A DNA stretch of 64,000 bases. Source: Micropterus salmoides. Taxonomy: Eukaryota; Chordata; Actinopteri; Centrarchiformes; Centrarchidae. Below, in pieces: positions 30,301-38,251 of this stretch (its first letter is position 1; each line of letters opens with the position of its first letter). The notes under the pieces were generated by a model that was not told the DNA's origin, ran no database searches, and was given only the letters and a program-made list of their open reading frames with translations. The translations under genes and the position numbers were made by a program. The DNA lies in assembly GCF_014851395.1 (NCBI RefSeq), contig NW_024041150.1:7758208-7822207 (forward strand), given 5' to 3'.

Positions 30301-32354
30301 ACAGCCAGCAGGGGGCGACTTAAACCTGCGTCCTCTCCAGCAGCCAGCAGGGGGCGACTTAAACCTGCGTCCTCTCTAGCAGCCAGCAGGGGGCGACTTA
30401 AACCTGCGTCCTCTCTAACAGCCAGCAGGGGGCGACTTAAACCTGCGTCCTCTCTAGCAACCAGCAGGGGGCGACCTAAACCTGCGTCCTCTCTAGCAGC
30501 CAGCAGGGGGCGACCTAAACCTGCATCCTCTCCAGCAGCCAGCAGGGGGCGACTTAAACCTGCGTCCTCTCCAGCAGCCAGCAGGGGGCGACTTAAACCT
30601 GCAGCTCTCTCCGGGGTCCGTCTTAGATCAATAATTTAATATCAACAATTACTTTCCACCCATAAAACCAGGCCCGTCCCCACCTTCAGAGGCAGAGAGG
30701 CCCCAGGATCAGCTGACGGTCCCATACGACAAAAGAGTCTTGGCTGGAAACGATGAGTCAGAATCAGCTTGCTGGACTGTTGTCAGTAACGCAGAAGCTC
30801 ATTCTGTGTGTTTTCCTGATTGGGTGGCGAGTCGCTTTGCTGCACATGGGCAGGAGGTGGAAAGAGCGCAACAAGTTTTTGACTCTTTTAAACAAATTAA
30901 CTACAGACCATGCAACAGGTTTGAGTGGTTTTTGGTGGACAGCACTGGCCCGGTGAAGGACCAGGTCTTTTGTAAGATCTGGACTGTGGCTGTTTGGACA
31001 CGAGTCAGGAGACAGACTACTCGCAGATTAGTGGCCTGGGATTTTGTCATAGCAAAACAACCACGACACGACGAGTCGATGTTTCTGTCCGCTGAGATGA
31101 ACGACGACGGATTGTTGCACAGCTGCTGGCGTTAATCTGGATTCACAGGCTGCGTTCAGACTGCAGAAGTGATTTAGATCTGATGTGTTTACAGCGTGAA
31201 CAGTTCACTCGGATCTCTTCCACTTTCACACGTGGTCCAAACCCGATACAGGTCGGATCAGCCGCAGGCCGCCATCTTGTGTCCGAGTCTTCATCCTTCA
31301 GCCCAAACAGGAACAAGGACGGTTTTTAAATGATCTGAGGACCTTCCTCCAAATCACTGCTGGTGCAGTTGTCATGACAACAGAAAGATAAAACTTGAAT
31401 GTGAACAACTGAACAGTTTTCTGAGAGGTCCCCCTTGAGATGGACGTGTTTCACAGCCCCTGCTCAGACCCAGAACCGGGTTATCGATCAGTCCGCCTTC
31501 AGCTGCATCAACAGGAAGTTACAGGTGACGGATCACGTGACTGCAGCAGGTGTCCAGTCTCTACCAGCTGATTTTATGATAAATGAAGTGAAATGGCTGG
31601 AAAGTGTGTAAACTGTTTAACTAACCCGCCAGACTCCTGTCCAGACTGGTAACTGAAGCTGAAAACACACCTGTGACCGGAAGTTTACCTGAAGCCAACC
31701 ACCGAGGAACTCCGGTCAGAAACATGTCAGTTCAGTGAAGCTCTGATAAACAACTTTACTTCAAACATTTTAAAGATCATTAGTTTAGACCTTAAAGGTG
31801 TGATCACGCAGCTAAAATGTAAATGTTATTCACACTTGATGTGTCGGTCGAGAAAATTTAAGAATGGACACTAAAGTTTTTACAATTATCACCGTTACAC
31901 ACAGATAAACAACACCGCTCTGTTAAATTGACAGATTTTTGAATGGAGTTTGGTGAACAGAAGCTAATAAACAAACCGGGGCTAACTTTAGCTCAGACAC
32001 GTCCTCAGGAGACAGAACCAGGAGCCACAGCGGGTTTGGACTCGTATCGATGTTCAGACTGATTAGACCCGGTTTCTAGCCCGGCTGACCCACCTCTCTC
32101 GGCGGAGCACCGGTCCAGTACTCGCCGCCTCGGTGACTCCCTGAGCCGGGGGACGGGTACCTCCTGCGCGGCGGGGAGCGGCGGTAGGACTCGGGGGGAC
32201 CGTGGTCGTGGTATCCGGCGTGGTACGGAGCCCTGGGCCGGCCCCGGTCCTCTCTGTAACCCGGCACCAGGTAAGGCCTGGGCCCGGGAGGCGGACCTCG
32301 GCCTTCGAAAGGCGGCGGGTAGCCTCCTCTCGGCGGAGGCCGACCTCGGTACAT
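12802..32354 (-). CDS. znf318: znf318, zinc finger protein 318, 11 coding exons
   Basis: Eleven exons join with consistent phases to about 1954 codons; the human protein is somewhat longer at about 2.3 kb residues. Order: Arg/Pro/Gly-rich N-terminus, RS-rich tract (about 125-330), DDEEKFLYGD, the IQDLLKTIGLDLGV helix (about 560), a coiled coil (about 774-900), two matrin-type zinc fingers (C956/C959/H972/H978 and C1024/C1027/H1040/H1046), the ENPMYEQRRNLDRQAGLA motif, a Lys/Glu-rich tract, IRPNLPAPAAVLRK, AKAQDLFDIFYSNMG and a Pro/Gln-rich tail. These blocks in this order identify ZNF318. The mammalian protein is nuclear, modulates androgen receptor activity and controls IgM/IgD alternative transcript processing in B cells; the fish role is inferred. 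One base seems missing in exon 4 (25885-25917). The 3' UTR is cut by the gap after 64 bases. Confidence 0.93.
16328..16620 (-). repeat. dispersed repeat, copy B in znf318 intron 10
   Basis: TTAAAGAGGTGGTATTGTGC through GAAGGGCGGGTC is the inverted counterpart of 8745-9026. The two copies part company just beyond the ACCCGCCC block, so only one terminus of the parent element is shared. Confidence 0.7.
17853..18469. mobile_element. TTAA-flanked inverted-repeat element (MITE) in znf318 intron 10
   Basis: The left end reads TTAA, one base, CCTGGGTCCTATTTTCACA and on to GACTTGTAGG. The right end, reverse-complemented, reads TTAA, one base, CCTGGGCCCTATTTTCACA and on to AACTAGTAGG. About 50 bases of inverted similarity with TTAA at both edges suggests a non-autonomous DNA element of a TTAA-targeting superfamily (piggyBac or Kolobok). 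No transposase is seen inside. Confidence 0.7.
18692..18810 (-). CDS. znf318: znf318 exon 10 (second matrin-type zinc finger)
   Basis: The acceptor is TTTTGCTGCAG before GTTCGGAG, and the donor is TACAAG before GTATTT; 119 bases. It encodes SEFLLPVRGFFCLLCKEFYG and EEHVTTHAHNEKYK. The Cys pair and spaced His residues make the second finger. Confidence 0.92.
19407..19500 (-). CDS. znf318: znf318 exon 9
   Basis: The acceptor is CTTGGACAG before ACTCTGGAC, and the donor is CTAAAG before GTACTC. It encodes TLDPYDRPWASTPSKTAKNT through KPAK, the conserved link between the two zinc fingers (TLDPYxRPWAS). Confidence 0.9.
19683..19868 (-). CDS. znf318: znf318 exon 8 (first matrin-type zinc finger)
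   Basis: The acceptor is TTTCTTAG before CAGACCTC, and the donor is CGAAAG before GTTTGT; 62 codons in phase 0. It encodes a Pro run, then FEYYDAGNHWCKNCN and MFDFFTHLHSKTHRK. Cys-x2-Cys and His-x5-His form the matrin-type (U1C-like) zinc finger used for RNA or protein contacts. Confidence 0.92.
20994..21328 (-). CDS. znf318: znf318 exon 7 (coiled coil)
   Basis: The acceptor is TATTTCAG before GCGAGCTC. It encodes GELLRKKRREKDGHKDPLL, EAAEKKRNEIDKVALILGLN and an acidic/Pro-rich end. Two phase-0 donors are possible: GAG before GTAAAA (exon end 20994, used here) or AAG before GTACAA (exon end 21015), differing by seven residues. The sequence alone does not decide between them. Confidence 0.85.
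21466..23738. repeat. 33-bp minisatellite, about 69 copies, znf318 intron 6
   Basis: The unit CACGCTCACTACTTTCCGCT followed by GTTCTACAAGCTG repeats almost without interruption. Variants include TTCC/TTAC, GTTC/GTTA and CGCTCAC/CGCACAC, and at about five places the unit is shortened (ACAAGCTGACACTC or CACTACAAGC). Because 33 divides by 3, one plus-strand frame stays open for 784 codons. This is a by-product and not a gene. The array accounts for most of the 3-kb intron between exons 6 and 7. Confidence 0.97.
24316..24415 (-). CDS. znf318: znf318 exon 6 (coiled coil)
   Basis: The acceptor is TGTCCAG before GTTCTGGAGG, and the donor is CAACAAG before GTGGGC; 100 bases, phase 0 in and 1 out. 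It encodes VLEEREKLKQERELRMKKKE and then YLMKELERLRKQQ, a charged coiled-coil helix very close to the mammalian one. Confidence 0.9.
24600..24738 (+). repeat. teleost dispersed repeat tail, copy B, znf318 intron 5
   Basis: This is the inverted match of 9530-9665, ending GGCGCTATATAAATAAAACT and GAATTGAAATTG. It lies in the short intron between exons 5 and 6. Confidence 0.65.
24906..25003 (-). CDS. znf318: znf318 exon 5
   Basis: The acceptor is GTCCTCAG before GTCCAAGG, and the donor is CAAAAG before GTCAGG; 98 bases, phase 1 in and phase 0 out. It encodes PRSSVQDGEKGKVSSHDRRV and then SEEQNNESQKQK, the lead-in to the coiled coil. Confidence 0.85.
25112..26338 (-). CDS. znf318: znf318 exon 4 (with apparent 1-base frameshift)
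   Basis: The acceptor is GTGTTTCAG before AGTACAGAG, and the donor is CAAAG before GTCAGT. The first part encodes SRVADQLLQAVKGMEP, DIDDEEKFLYGDSEE and LYGDYPPPKAIIGQTYG. The second encodes MRYASQPTISPDQ, EYEKIQDLLKTIGLDLGV, a Ser/Arg tract and a Pro/Tyr-rich end. The two halves are in different frames: one extra base within 25885-25917 (G/C runs on both sides) would join them and would also give the phase 1 that exon 5 requires. Internal GT...AG pairs of 37 or 51 bases do not restore frame, so an indel is the better reading. Confidence 0.85.
26479..27100 (-). CDS. znf318: znf318 exon 3 (RS-rich)
   Basis: The acceptor is TTTTCCTACAG and the donor is AGG before GTACGT; 622 bases, which fits phase 2 in and phase 0 out. 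It encodes repeated RSKSRSPDRSRAKSRG blocks, like SR splicing factors, then REFRELDTARRRKELEEML and KSILKRRNDSEDSP, both of which have recognisable counterparts in human ZNF318. Confidence 0.9.
27355..27388. repeat. (TA)n microsatellite
   Basis: About 17 TA repeats in znf318 intron 2. Confidence 0.95.
27830..28131. mobile_element. short inverted-repeat element with TAGAGCTGCAAC ends, znf318 intron 2
   Basis: The left end TAGAGCTGCAACGATTA and the right end, reverse-complemented TAGAGCTGCAACTGACGATTA, are inverted repeats around 302 bases with no coding content. This is a MITE of hAT-like appearance. A clean 8-base target duplication is not visible. Confidence 0.65.
28151..28183. repeat. (TTC)11 microsatellite
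   Basis: Perfect TTC repeats in znf318 intron 2, about 100 bases from exon 2. Confidence 0.95.
28284..28393 (-). CDS. znf318: znf318 exon 2
   Basis: The acceptor TTTTGTTACAG precedes AGGTCTCCG, and GACAG precedes donor GTATGA. The exon encodes RSPSPRGPVPLDHNLVITVG and on to RHHD, with the conserved ITVGNELTG block. It ends in phase 2. Its acceptor lies only about 60 bases from the 39-bp minisatellite in intron 1. Confidence 0.85.
28456..30601 (+). repeat. 39-bp minisatellite, 55 copies, each with a CTCF-like core
   Basis: The unit CCTGCGTCCTCTCCAGCAGC, then CAGCAGGGGGCGCCTTAAA, repeats 55 times in intron 1 of znf318. Each unit contains CCAGCAGGGGGCG on the plus strand, which fits the vertebrate CTCF core CCASYAGRKGGC. 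By hand count, 16 units end GGGGGCGCC, 24 end GCGAC (one of them lacking a G), 13 end GGGGCCGCC and 2 end GGGGGCAAC. So about 41 keep the 12-base core and about 14 have it broken. Variant types occur in blocks, which points to recent local duplication. CTCF binding itself is an inference from the motif. Confidence 0.95.
30605..32093. other. rest of znf318 intron 1
   Basis: No coding evidence. Short open frames at 30740-31135 have no recognisable domain. A stretch near 31140-31270 (CTGCGTTCAGACTGCAGAAG and on) looks like a worn dispersed repeat. Confidence 0.4.
32094..32354 (-). CDS. znf318: znf318 exon 1
   Basis: Starts MYRGRPPPRGG at 32354 in a GC-rich region and ends APPRE before donor GTGGGT; 87 codons, phase 0. 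Composition is Arg, Pro, Gly and Tyr rich with RRSPPRRRYPSPG, a low-complexity nuclear-type N-terminus. This ATG is chosen because the human protein also begins MYR and no in-frame ATG closer to the exon end makes better sense. A 5' non-coding exon cannot be excluded. Confidence 0.8.
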
Positions 32355-32620
32355 GTCCTCCGGCAGAGATCCTCCGGGTCCACCTGCTGGACTCTGGAGC
32401 TTTATTTAACGTAACAAAGGCTCGTGCGGACTCTTTCAGTCCGAACCAGGTTTCACGGTGTTTCACAAAGACCTGATTCCGAACAGAGCGACCATGATCC
32501 ACATTCAGACCGCCCTTCTTCTTCTCCTCCTTTGTGTTTATCGGCGGAGCGGAACGCGAGTTTAAAGATGCACAGCGCCCCCTGCGGCGAGGAGGAGTCA
32601 CTGCACCACACCGGTCTGCA
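32100..32620 (-). promoter_or_regulatory. CpG-rich promoter region of znf318
   Basis: GC and CpG density are clearly higher than in the flanks across exon 1 and the 250 bases upstream, which is typical of a housekeeping-type vertebrate promoter. No TATA box is evident. A GC-rich element CAGCGCCCCCTGCGGCG lies at about 32572-32589. Confidence 0.5.
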
Positions 32621-32679
32621 GGGTAGCGGAAAAAATATCAAATTACATCAAAGTTAGTTCGTTTTTATCAATATCAGTC

Positions 32680-33995
32680 AACATCACTTTTATTTATATA
32701 ACACACTTAAAACAACCAAGATGCTTCACAGGTTAAAATACTACAATAAGACAGTACTTACACAGTAAAAGTACAGCAATAAAACATTTTAACATACAGT
32801 AAATGATATATAGTGATATTAAAATCACCAGGGATAATAACAGACTTAACTCGTAGGAAATGCCAAAGAATAGAGATGTTTTTAAGTTGGGGCGGTTCTG
32901 ATGTGGACTGGCAGGTTGTTCCACAGGTTAGGGGCCGATACACTAAAGGCTCGGTCGCCTCTGGGTTTAAGTCTGCTCCTGGGTCCATCCAGGAGGAGGA
33001 GATTGGTGGATCTCAGCACTCTAGCTGCAGTATGAACGTGAAGAAGCTCCGTTAAGTACAATGGAGCCAATCCATTAAGGCCTTTAAAAGTTAAAAGCAA
33101 GATTTTAAAATCAATCCTGTAATGAACAGGAAGCCAGTGGAGGCGTGATGTGGTCCCTCTTCTTCTTTCCTGTCAGGAGACGGCAGCAGCATTTTGGACT
33201 AACTGCAGGCGCTGAGTAGATGACTTGTCTGAGCCCACATATAAGGAGTTGCAATAGTCAAGGCGGGAAGTTATGAAGGCATAAAAACTCTTAAAAGTGC
33301 CGTTTCAGTGCTGTGACAGGGTTCCAAGCCGGACTGGAACTTTTCATTAACATTATTATTAATTAAAAATGTTTGCAGCTGGGTAAAAACTACTTTCTCC
33401 AGGACTTTAGACAAGAAAGTCAGTTTAGAGATGGGCCTGAAGTTAGAGAGAACAGTTCCTTTTTTAAAATACATGGTCCAACGGTATCAAAGACTTCTCT
33501 AATCAGACGAGAGGGAATGCACACAGGAGGACAGAGGGATCATGGTCACAGGATGCAGTTACAGAAGATCGAAGACCAAAAATCTTCTCGACAAAGAATT
33601 TTATGAAAGAGTCACAGAGGTCCATGTAGGTGTGATAGCAGCAGAGTTTCAGGGACTTGTAATGGTGTTAAACATGTTAAAAAGAACCTGTGGCCGGTGA
33701 AGGTTGTTGGCGACCAGCTTAGAAATAAAATCAGATTTTGCAGATTGTGCAGCTCTCTGATAGTCAGATAGATATTGCTGTAGGATTTCATATGACACTC
33801 TGACTTTATCTTTCTTCCACCTTCTCTCAGCTTGCCGACATGCACGTCTGAGCGCACGGGTGGAGTTTAACCAGGGCTCTGAAAGCGCTTTAGTGCGTTT
33901 CATCCTCAAAGGAGCTACAGAGGGAGAAGCTCAGAAAAGGAGGCGGACTCACCAACATGAAGCCAAGTCTCGGTCAGCAGCATAAAGTCCAGTTT
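32680..33995 (-). mobile_element. L2-type LINE fragment, internally deleted
   Basis: On the minus strand the pieces run in order: an endonuclease scrap (LLTETWL near 33980), linker helices (RACRQAERRWKKDKVRVSYE), an RT start (RPISKLTFLSKVLEKVV, FQSGLEPCHSTETALLRVF), then a jump near 33290 to the C-terminal end (GLNGLAPLYLTELLHVHTAA, DRAFSVSAPNLWNNLPV). The RT palm with its catalytic Asp residues is missing. The C-terminal end is closely related to the element at 54170. Confidence 0.8.
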
Positions 33996-34107
33996 ATGGG
34001 AGGAAAAAAAAGTCTTTCAGCACAAAAGTCCAGATTCTTTATTGTCCTTTACAGGAAATTTGTTTCCACCATCTATACGTACTTTACCTCACATATACAC
34101 AACATGA

Positions 34108-34607
34108 NNNNNNNNNNNNNNNNNNNNNNNNNNNNNNNNNNNNNNNNNNNNNNNNNNNNNNNNNNNNNNNNNNNNNNNNNNNNNNNNNNNNNNNNNNNNN
34201 NNNNNNNNNNNNNNNNNNNNNNNNNNNNNNNNNNNNNNNNNNNNNNNNNNNNNNNNNNNNNNNNNNNNNNNNNNNNNNNNNNNNNNNNNNNNNNNNNNNN
34301 NNNNNNNNNNNNNNNNNNNNNNNNNNNNNNNNNNNNNNNNNNNNNNNNNNNNNNNNNNNNNNNNNNNNNNNNNNNNNNNNNNNNNNNNNNNNNNNNNNNN
34401 NNNNNNNNNNNNNNNNNNNNNNNNNNNNNNNNNNNNNNNNNNNNNNNNNNNNNNNNNNNNNNNNNNNNNNNNNNNNNNNNNNNNNNNNNNNNNNNNNNNN
34501 NNNNNNNNNNNNNNNNNNNNNNNNNNNNNNNNNNNNNNNNNNNNNNNNNNNNNNNNNNNNNNNNNNNNNNNNNNNNNNNNNNNNNNNNNNNNNNNNNNNN
34601 NNNNNNN
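34108..34607. other. assembly gap, 500 N
   Basis: A placeholder of exactly 500 N between the znf318 contig and the slc5a7 contig. The missing front of slc5a7 must lie here or elsewhere. Confidence 0.99.
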
Positions 34608-34956
34608 TCCAGGTCAAGCCTTTTGTCTGAAAAGCTAAGGGATCAGTCCTCTTAAAATTGCAAGGTGGCCAAGAACATAATTTTATTAATCTCAACATAG
34701 GAAGGTGTGCCAAGTATAGCCTGATCAACTTCAGGTATGTTGTGTTATTGCCTCATACAAGTCACTGCATTGTTTTTGGTCAGGCCAATTATTCAGGCAA
34801 CTACTTTTTTTTAATTTAGCACATAGATAATCCTGATACTTGGATGCAGATAATATTACTGATCGGCTCATAAGAGGCCCAAAAGTAAGCCTTGGTGTTT
34901 ACATTTCTGTCTTTTACAATCATGCATTTTTGACTGTTTCCCATTTCTTCTTCCAG

Positions 34957-35174
34957 ACTGGAACCAGACTACTTATGGGTCCATCGCTCCGAAGGATAAG
35001 GACGAATCAGACATGATCCTTCCCATAGTGCTTCAGCACCTCTGCCCGCCCTACATCTCCTTCTTTGGTCTGGGGGCGGTGTCTGCTGCAGTCATGTCAT
35101 CAGCTGACTCATCCATTCTCTCAGCTAGCTCTATGTTTGCCAGGAACATCTATCAGCTCGCCTTTCGACAGTCG
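34957..35174 (+). CDS. slc5a7: slc5a7 penultimate coding exon
   Basis: The acceptor is TTCTTCTTCCAG before ACTGGAACC, and the donor is CAGTCG before GTAAGA. It enters needing one upstream base and ends in phase 0. It covers the extracellular loop and the helix with SAAVMSSADSSILSASSMFA, part of the conserved SLC5 sodium-site region. Confidence 0.93.
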
Positions 35175-35999
35175 GTAAGAGTGCTAACAATAATGCTAAC
35201 AAATACCACAATTTGAGACAGTTGTGGAAAGCATCGGTCAAATAATCAATACATCAATTCTAGTTTCACCCCAGTGGTTCACAGATGTTACTTTTTTTTC
35301 TTCTTATATGTTTTCATCACTTTTTCTCTTTCTTCTCTCCTCCAGGCCTCAGATAATGAGATTGTGTGGGTGATGCGCCTCACCATCTTTGTATTCGGAG
35401 CTCTTGCCACTGCTATGGCATTATTAACAGGATCAGTGTATGGCCTGTGGTACTTGAGCTCCGACTTGGTCTATGTCATCATCTTTCCCCAACTTCTCAG
35501 TGTGTTATTCATCAAGGGCACCAACACCTATGGCTCTGTGGCTGCCTATATCTTTGGTCTTGTGCTACGCATTGGTGGAGGAGAGCCCTACCTCAAACTT
35601 CCTCCCTTCATCTACTACCCCGGTTGGGTGAACCAGGAGAGGATCCACCACCTCACTGGGGATGTAGAGCACTTTGTCCAGCAGAGGTTCCCATTCAAGT
35701 CTGTGTCCATGGTGGCATCCTTCTTGGCAAATATGGCCTTTTCTTACCTGACAAAGTACCTATTTGAAAGTGGTATGTTGTCACACAAGTATGACTTCCT
35801 GGATGCTGTGGTGTCCAAGCATAGCAAGGAGATCATGGACAAAGCCACGCTGGTGAGCAACCATGATAACATCATTCTTTCAGAAATGGCACCTGTCAAG
35901 CAGGCCCTGGGTGAGTCACTCGCTGGGACATTCACCAACACGGAGATCCTCAGTGATGATGGAGTGTCCAGTCCAGAGGCTTTTCTCAATGAAAACTAG
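34957..35999 (+). CDS. slc5a7: slc5a7, high-affinity choline transporter, C-terminal part only
   Basis: Two exons encode the last 291 or so residues of the Na+/Cl- dependent choline transporter CHT1, which loads choline into cholinergic nerve terminals for acetylcholine synthesis. Diagnostic blocks are DWNQTTYGSIAPKDKDESDM, LGAVSAAVMSSADSSILSAS, MFARNIYQL, VYGLWYLSSDLVYVIIFPQL, FIKGTNTYGSVAAYIFGL and GGEPYLKLPPFIYYPG, in the order seen in vertebrate CHT1. The cytoplasmic tail keeps DKATLV, aligned with the dileucine-like endocytosis motif DKTILV of mammals. The family is about 580 residues, so roughly the first half is absent: there is no exon for it between 34608 and 34956 or before the gap. 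Confidence 0.95.
35346..35999 (+). CDS. slc5a7: slc5a7 last coding exon
   Basis: The acceptor CTTCTCTCCTCCAG precedes GCCTCAGAT. The 218 codons from ASDNEIVWVMRLTIFVFGA run to EAFLNEN and TAG. They hold the last membrane helices and the regulatory tail with MDKATLV and SLAGTFTNTE. An insertion relative to mammals follows the GGEPYLKLPPFIYYPG block (WVNQERIHHLTGDVEHFVQQ). Confidence 0.95.
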   Translation, partial: ASDNEIVWVMRLTIFVFGALATAMALLTGSVYGLWYLSSDLVYVIIFPQLLSVLFIKGTNTYGSVAAYIFGLVLRIGGGEPYLKLPPFIYYPGWVNQERIHHLTGDVEHFVQQRFPFKSVSMVASFLANMAFSYLTKYLFESGMLSHKYDFLDAVVSKHSKEIMDKATLVSNHDNIILSEMAPVKQALGESLAGTFTNTEILSDDGVSSPEAFLNEN

Positions 36000-37540
36000 A
36001 CAACAAAGGCACAAAGTCAACTAGAACCAAGGAATTTGAAGAAGAAGGAATAATCAAGAGGCATCGACATTCTTCAGGAAACTTGCTACTGCCGCACTGG
36101 AAGCCAAATCAACAGAAATCTGCTGTGGCTTCTGAGTGACTCCACAAGTTTGTTTTATGCTGATGACATGGTGCCTCCTTCTTTTTAAGATTCCTTGCCA
36201 GGAACCAGGAAGGTGACTGTCAATCAGCTGTGTCAAGCATACCATACTCATTGTTTTTTTTATCATGACTATGAATCTACAACCAGTTTAATTTAAGTGC
36301 TGCTACAGTGGTTGAAGGAACTTTCAAGGGAAAACAGTGAGAGACTGCAGTGGACAAACCGTACGTGACAACGTCTACAAGGGTTTGCTGTGGCTAATGA
36401 GAATCGTGCAATATCTAATCATGGAATTGTGTCCACGTCTACATAGTAGTAAGTGTGTATGTGTGTGCGTGTGTGTGTGTGTGTGTGTTGATGTATATGT
36501 GTACACCTAACAACCAGTAAATTCTCGAGAAACTTTTAAGATTTTGAGTTTGCATAAGAACATTTATTAATAGAGCAATAATATTTTTAGGATCTATGTT
36601 GTATAGATAGATACATTGTACTGGATTTGCAAGTTACTGTCATTGTTTTTTTTGTGCTTATTTATGTTGGGTGTTCACATTGCTCTTAATCCTCCTGTCA
36701 TTCTTGCTAATTCCAGAGACAGCAAGAGTCGCATTAATAACTATATACCACCGCAATATTATCAAACCCTTGAGTTGCCAAACATAAGGATGATATTGGG
36801 TGGATTGAAAGACCCCAGATTAAATTTAGTCATAACATTTTTAACATTCACTGCCAACCTTTTTTAAATGAATTATTCATACAATATCCCCATGTAGCAA
36901 ATGTAAGTGCAATGTTCACTCTCATTTTAGCTCTGATTTGTTCTCCACCAACTTCTATTATGTTCTCAGGCTAGTTTCTAATTATATCTGTCAGCTGTTT
37001 GGTGTTGTACATTCAGTTTTTTAGCTTTTTTTGCAGAGATCAGCTGCCTTTAGCAGCTGGAAATAATGCTATGAGAGCGATAAGAGTGAAACAAAACATT
37101 AAGGTAGTGGGCTAGAAAAAAACAACTATAATATATATAGCAGCTATAAGAAAATATAATGGTCATGGTCATTAACTGTACACATAAGACGGTACGAGTC
37201 TTATCTCTCTCGTGTCAAAGTCAAACCCATCAAACATCCTCCATCACTTTGAACTCCATGCTTGTGTGGAATTGTGTTTACTGCATAATCATCATGAATG
37301 TAATTCCTTAGGAGCCTCTGCTTTCATCACAGACCATTACAGACTTGATATACACAGATTCAAATATCCAATAGATTATTTAATGTTTTTTTCCAGGCAG
37401 CCATTGGCTTCCACTCATTTCCATACTTTGGGGAAATCAATTTGCAATCTTTGTTTTTGTCAAACTTATTGTTGTGTGGTACATCTTTGAATTGATGTGC
37501 ATTTACAACTGCATTGCCACAAAACATTGACAACAATAAA
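36000..37540 (+). other. probable slc5a7 3' UTR
   Basis: Non-coding AT-rich sequence with a short TG run (36456-36488). The first strong AATAAA downstream is at 37535-37540. The UTR end is inferred only from that signal. Confidence 0.4.
37535..37540 (+). terminator. candidate slc5a7 polyadenylation signal
   Basis: AATAAA in ACAACAATAAAAGCAC, followed by a T/G-rich stretch about 20 bases on. Confidence 0.35.
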
Positions 37541-38251
37541 AGCACATAATGTTCATTTCGCAAGTTTGTTTTTATATAAGGGACTGGAACCCAATAGCAG
37601 CCTGGAAATTATGAACATTTTGAAAAACAAATAAATGTAAAACAATAAAATTTAAAACAATACAGTAAGCTCTGGAAATAACTGACATTAATGTACAGCA
37701 TAATGCATTAATATAATTTTAAACGACTGATATGGTCCTCCAAAATTATCTCACAGAAGCTATTTTGAAATTTGTGTGTGTATGCCTATGATGATTTGTT
37801 TGGTCATCCTGAACCTGTATTGACTGGCCAGCCACAGCAGGTTAGCGGAGGAACAAGAAATGATTGTTCCTCCCGGGATGGTGTCAGTAGCACCGGTCAT
37901 TATTGATCCAATCCCCAGTCAATTAGCCCTCAGTGCGTTTGATTAATGCTAAAAAGAGGTTTGAAACTCTGTCTGTTTCATTCAGTGATGAAAGTTGAAA
38001 CGTTGTTACTGGCTGTTTCAGACTACCAGGCACACTGCTGCTCTTTATGAGGAGATACAGTGATTTTTGGAATTGTTAAGTGTTACTACTGTCCAGTTTA
38101 CTTATCTGTGCTTATCTCCTCAGAACTGTTGTGTTTTGTTGGTGTCTTTTTGAATCTATAGACTCGCCTTAATTCAAAGGTCAGCCAGGGCAAATGACTG
38201 AGTTTGTAACGCTTGCAAAAAGTGACCACTCTTATTGAAAGCATTTTTCAG

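Noticed and set aside
21466..30601. Tandem arrays resembling a CRISPR array
   Set aside because: Units are directly contiguous with no unique spacers, and the DNA is vertebrate.
30740..31135. 131-codon plus-strand open frame in znf318 intron 1
   Set aside because: No recognisable domain, antisense within an intron, and two overlapping frames of similar quality.
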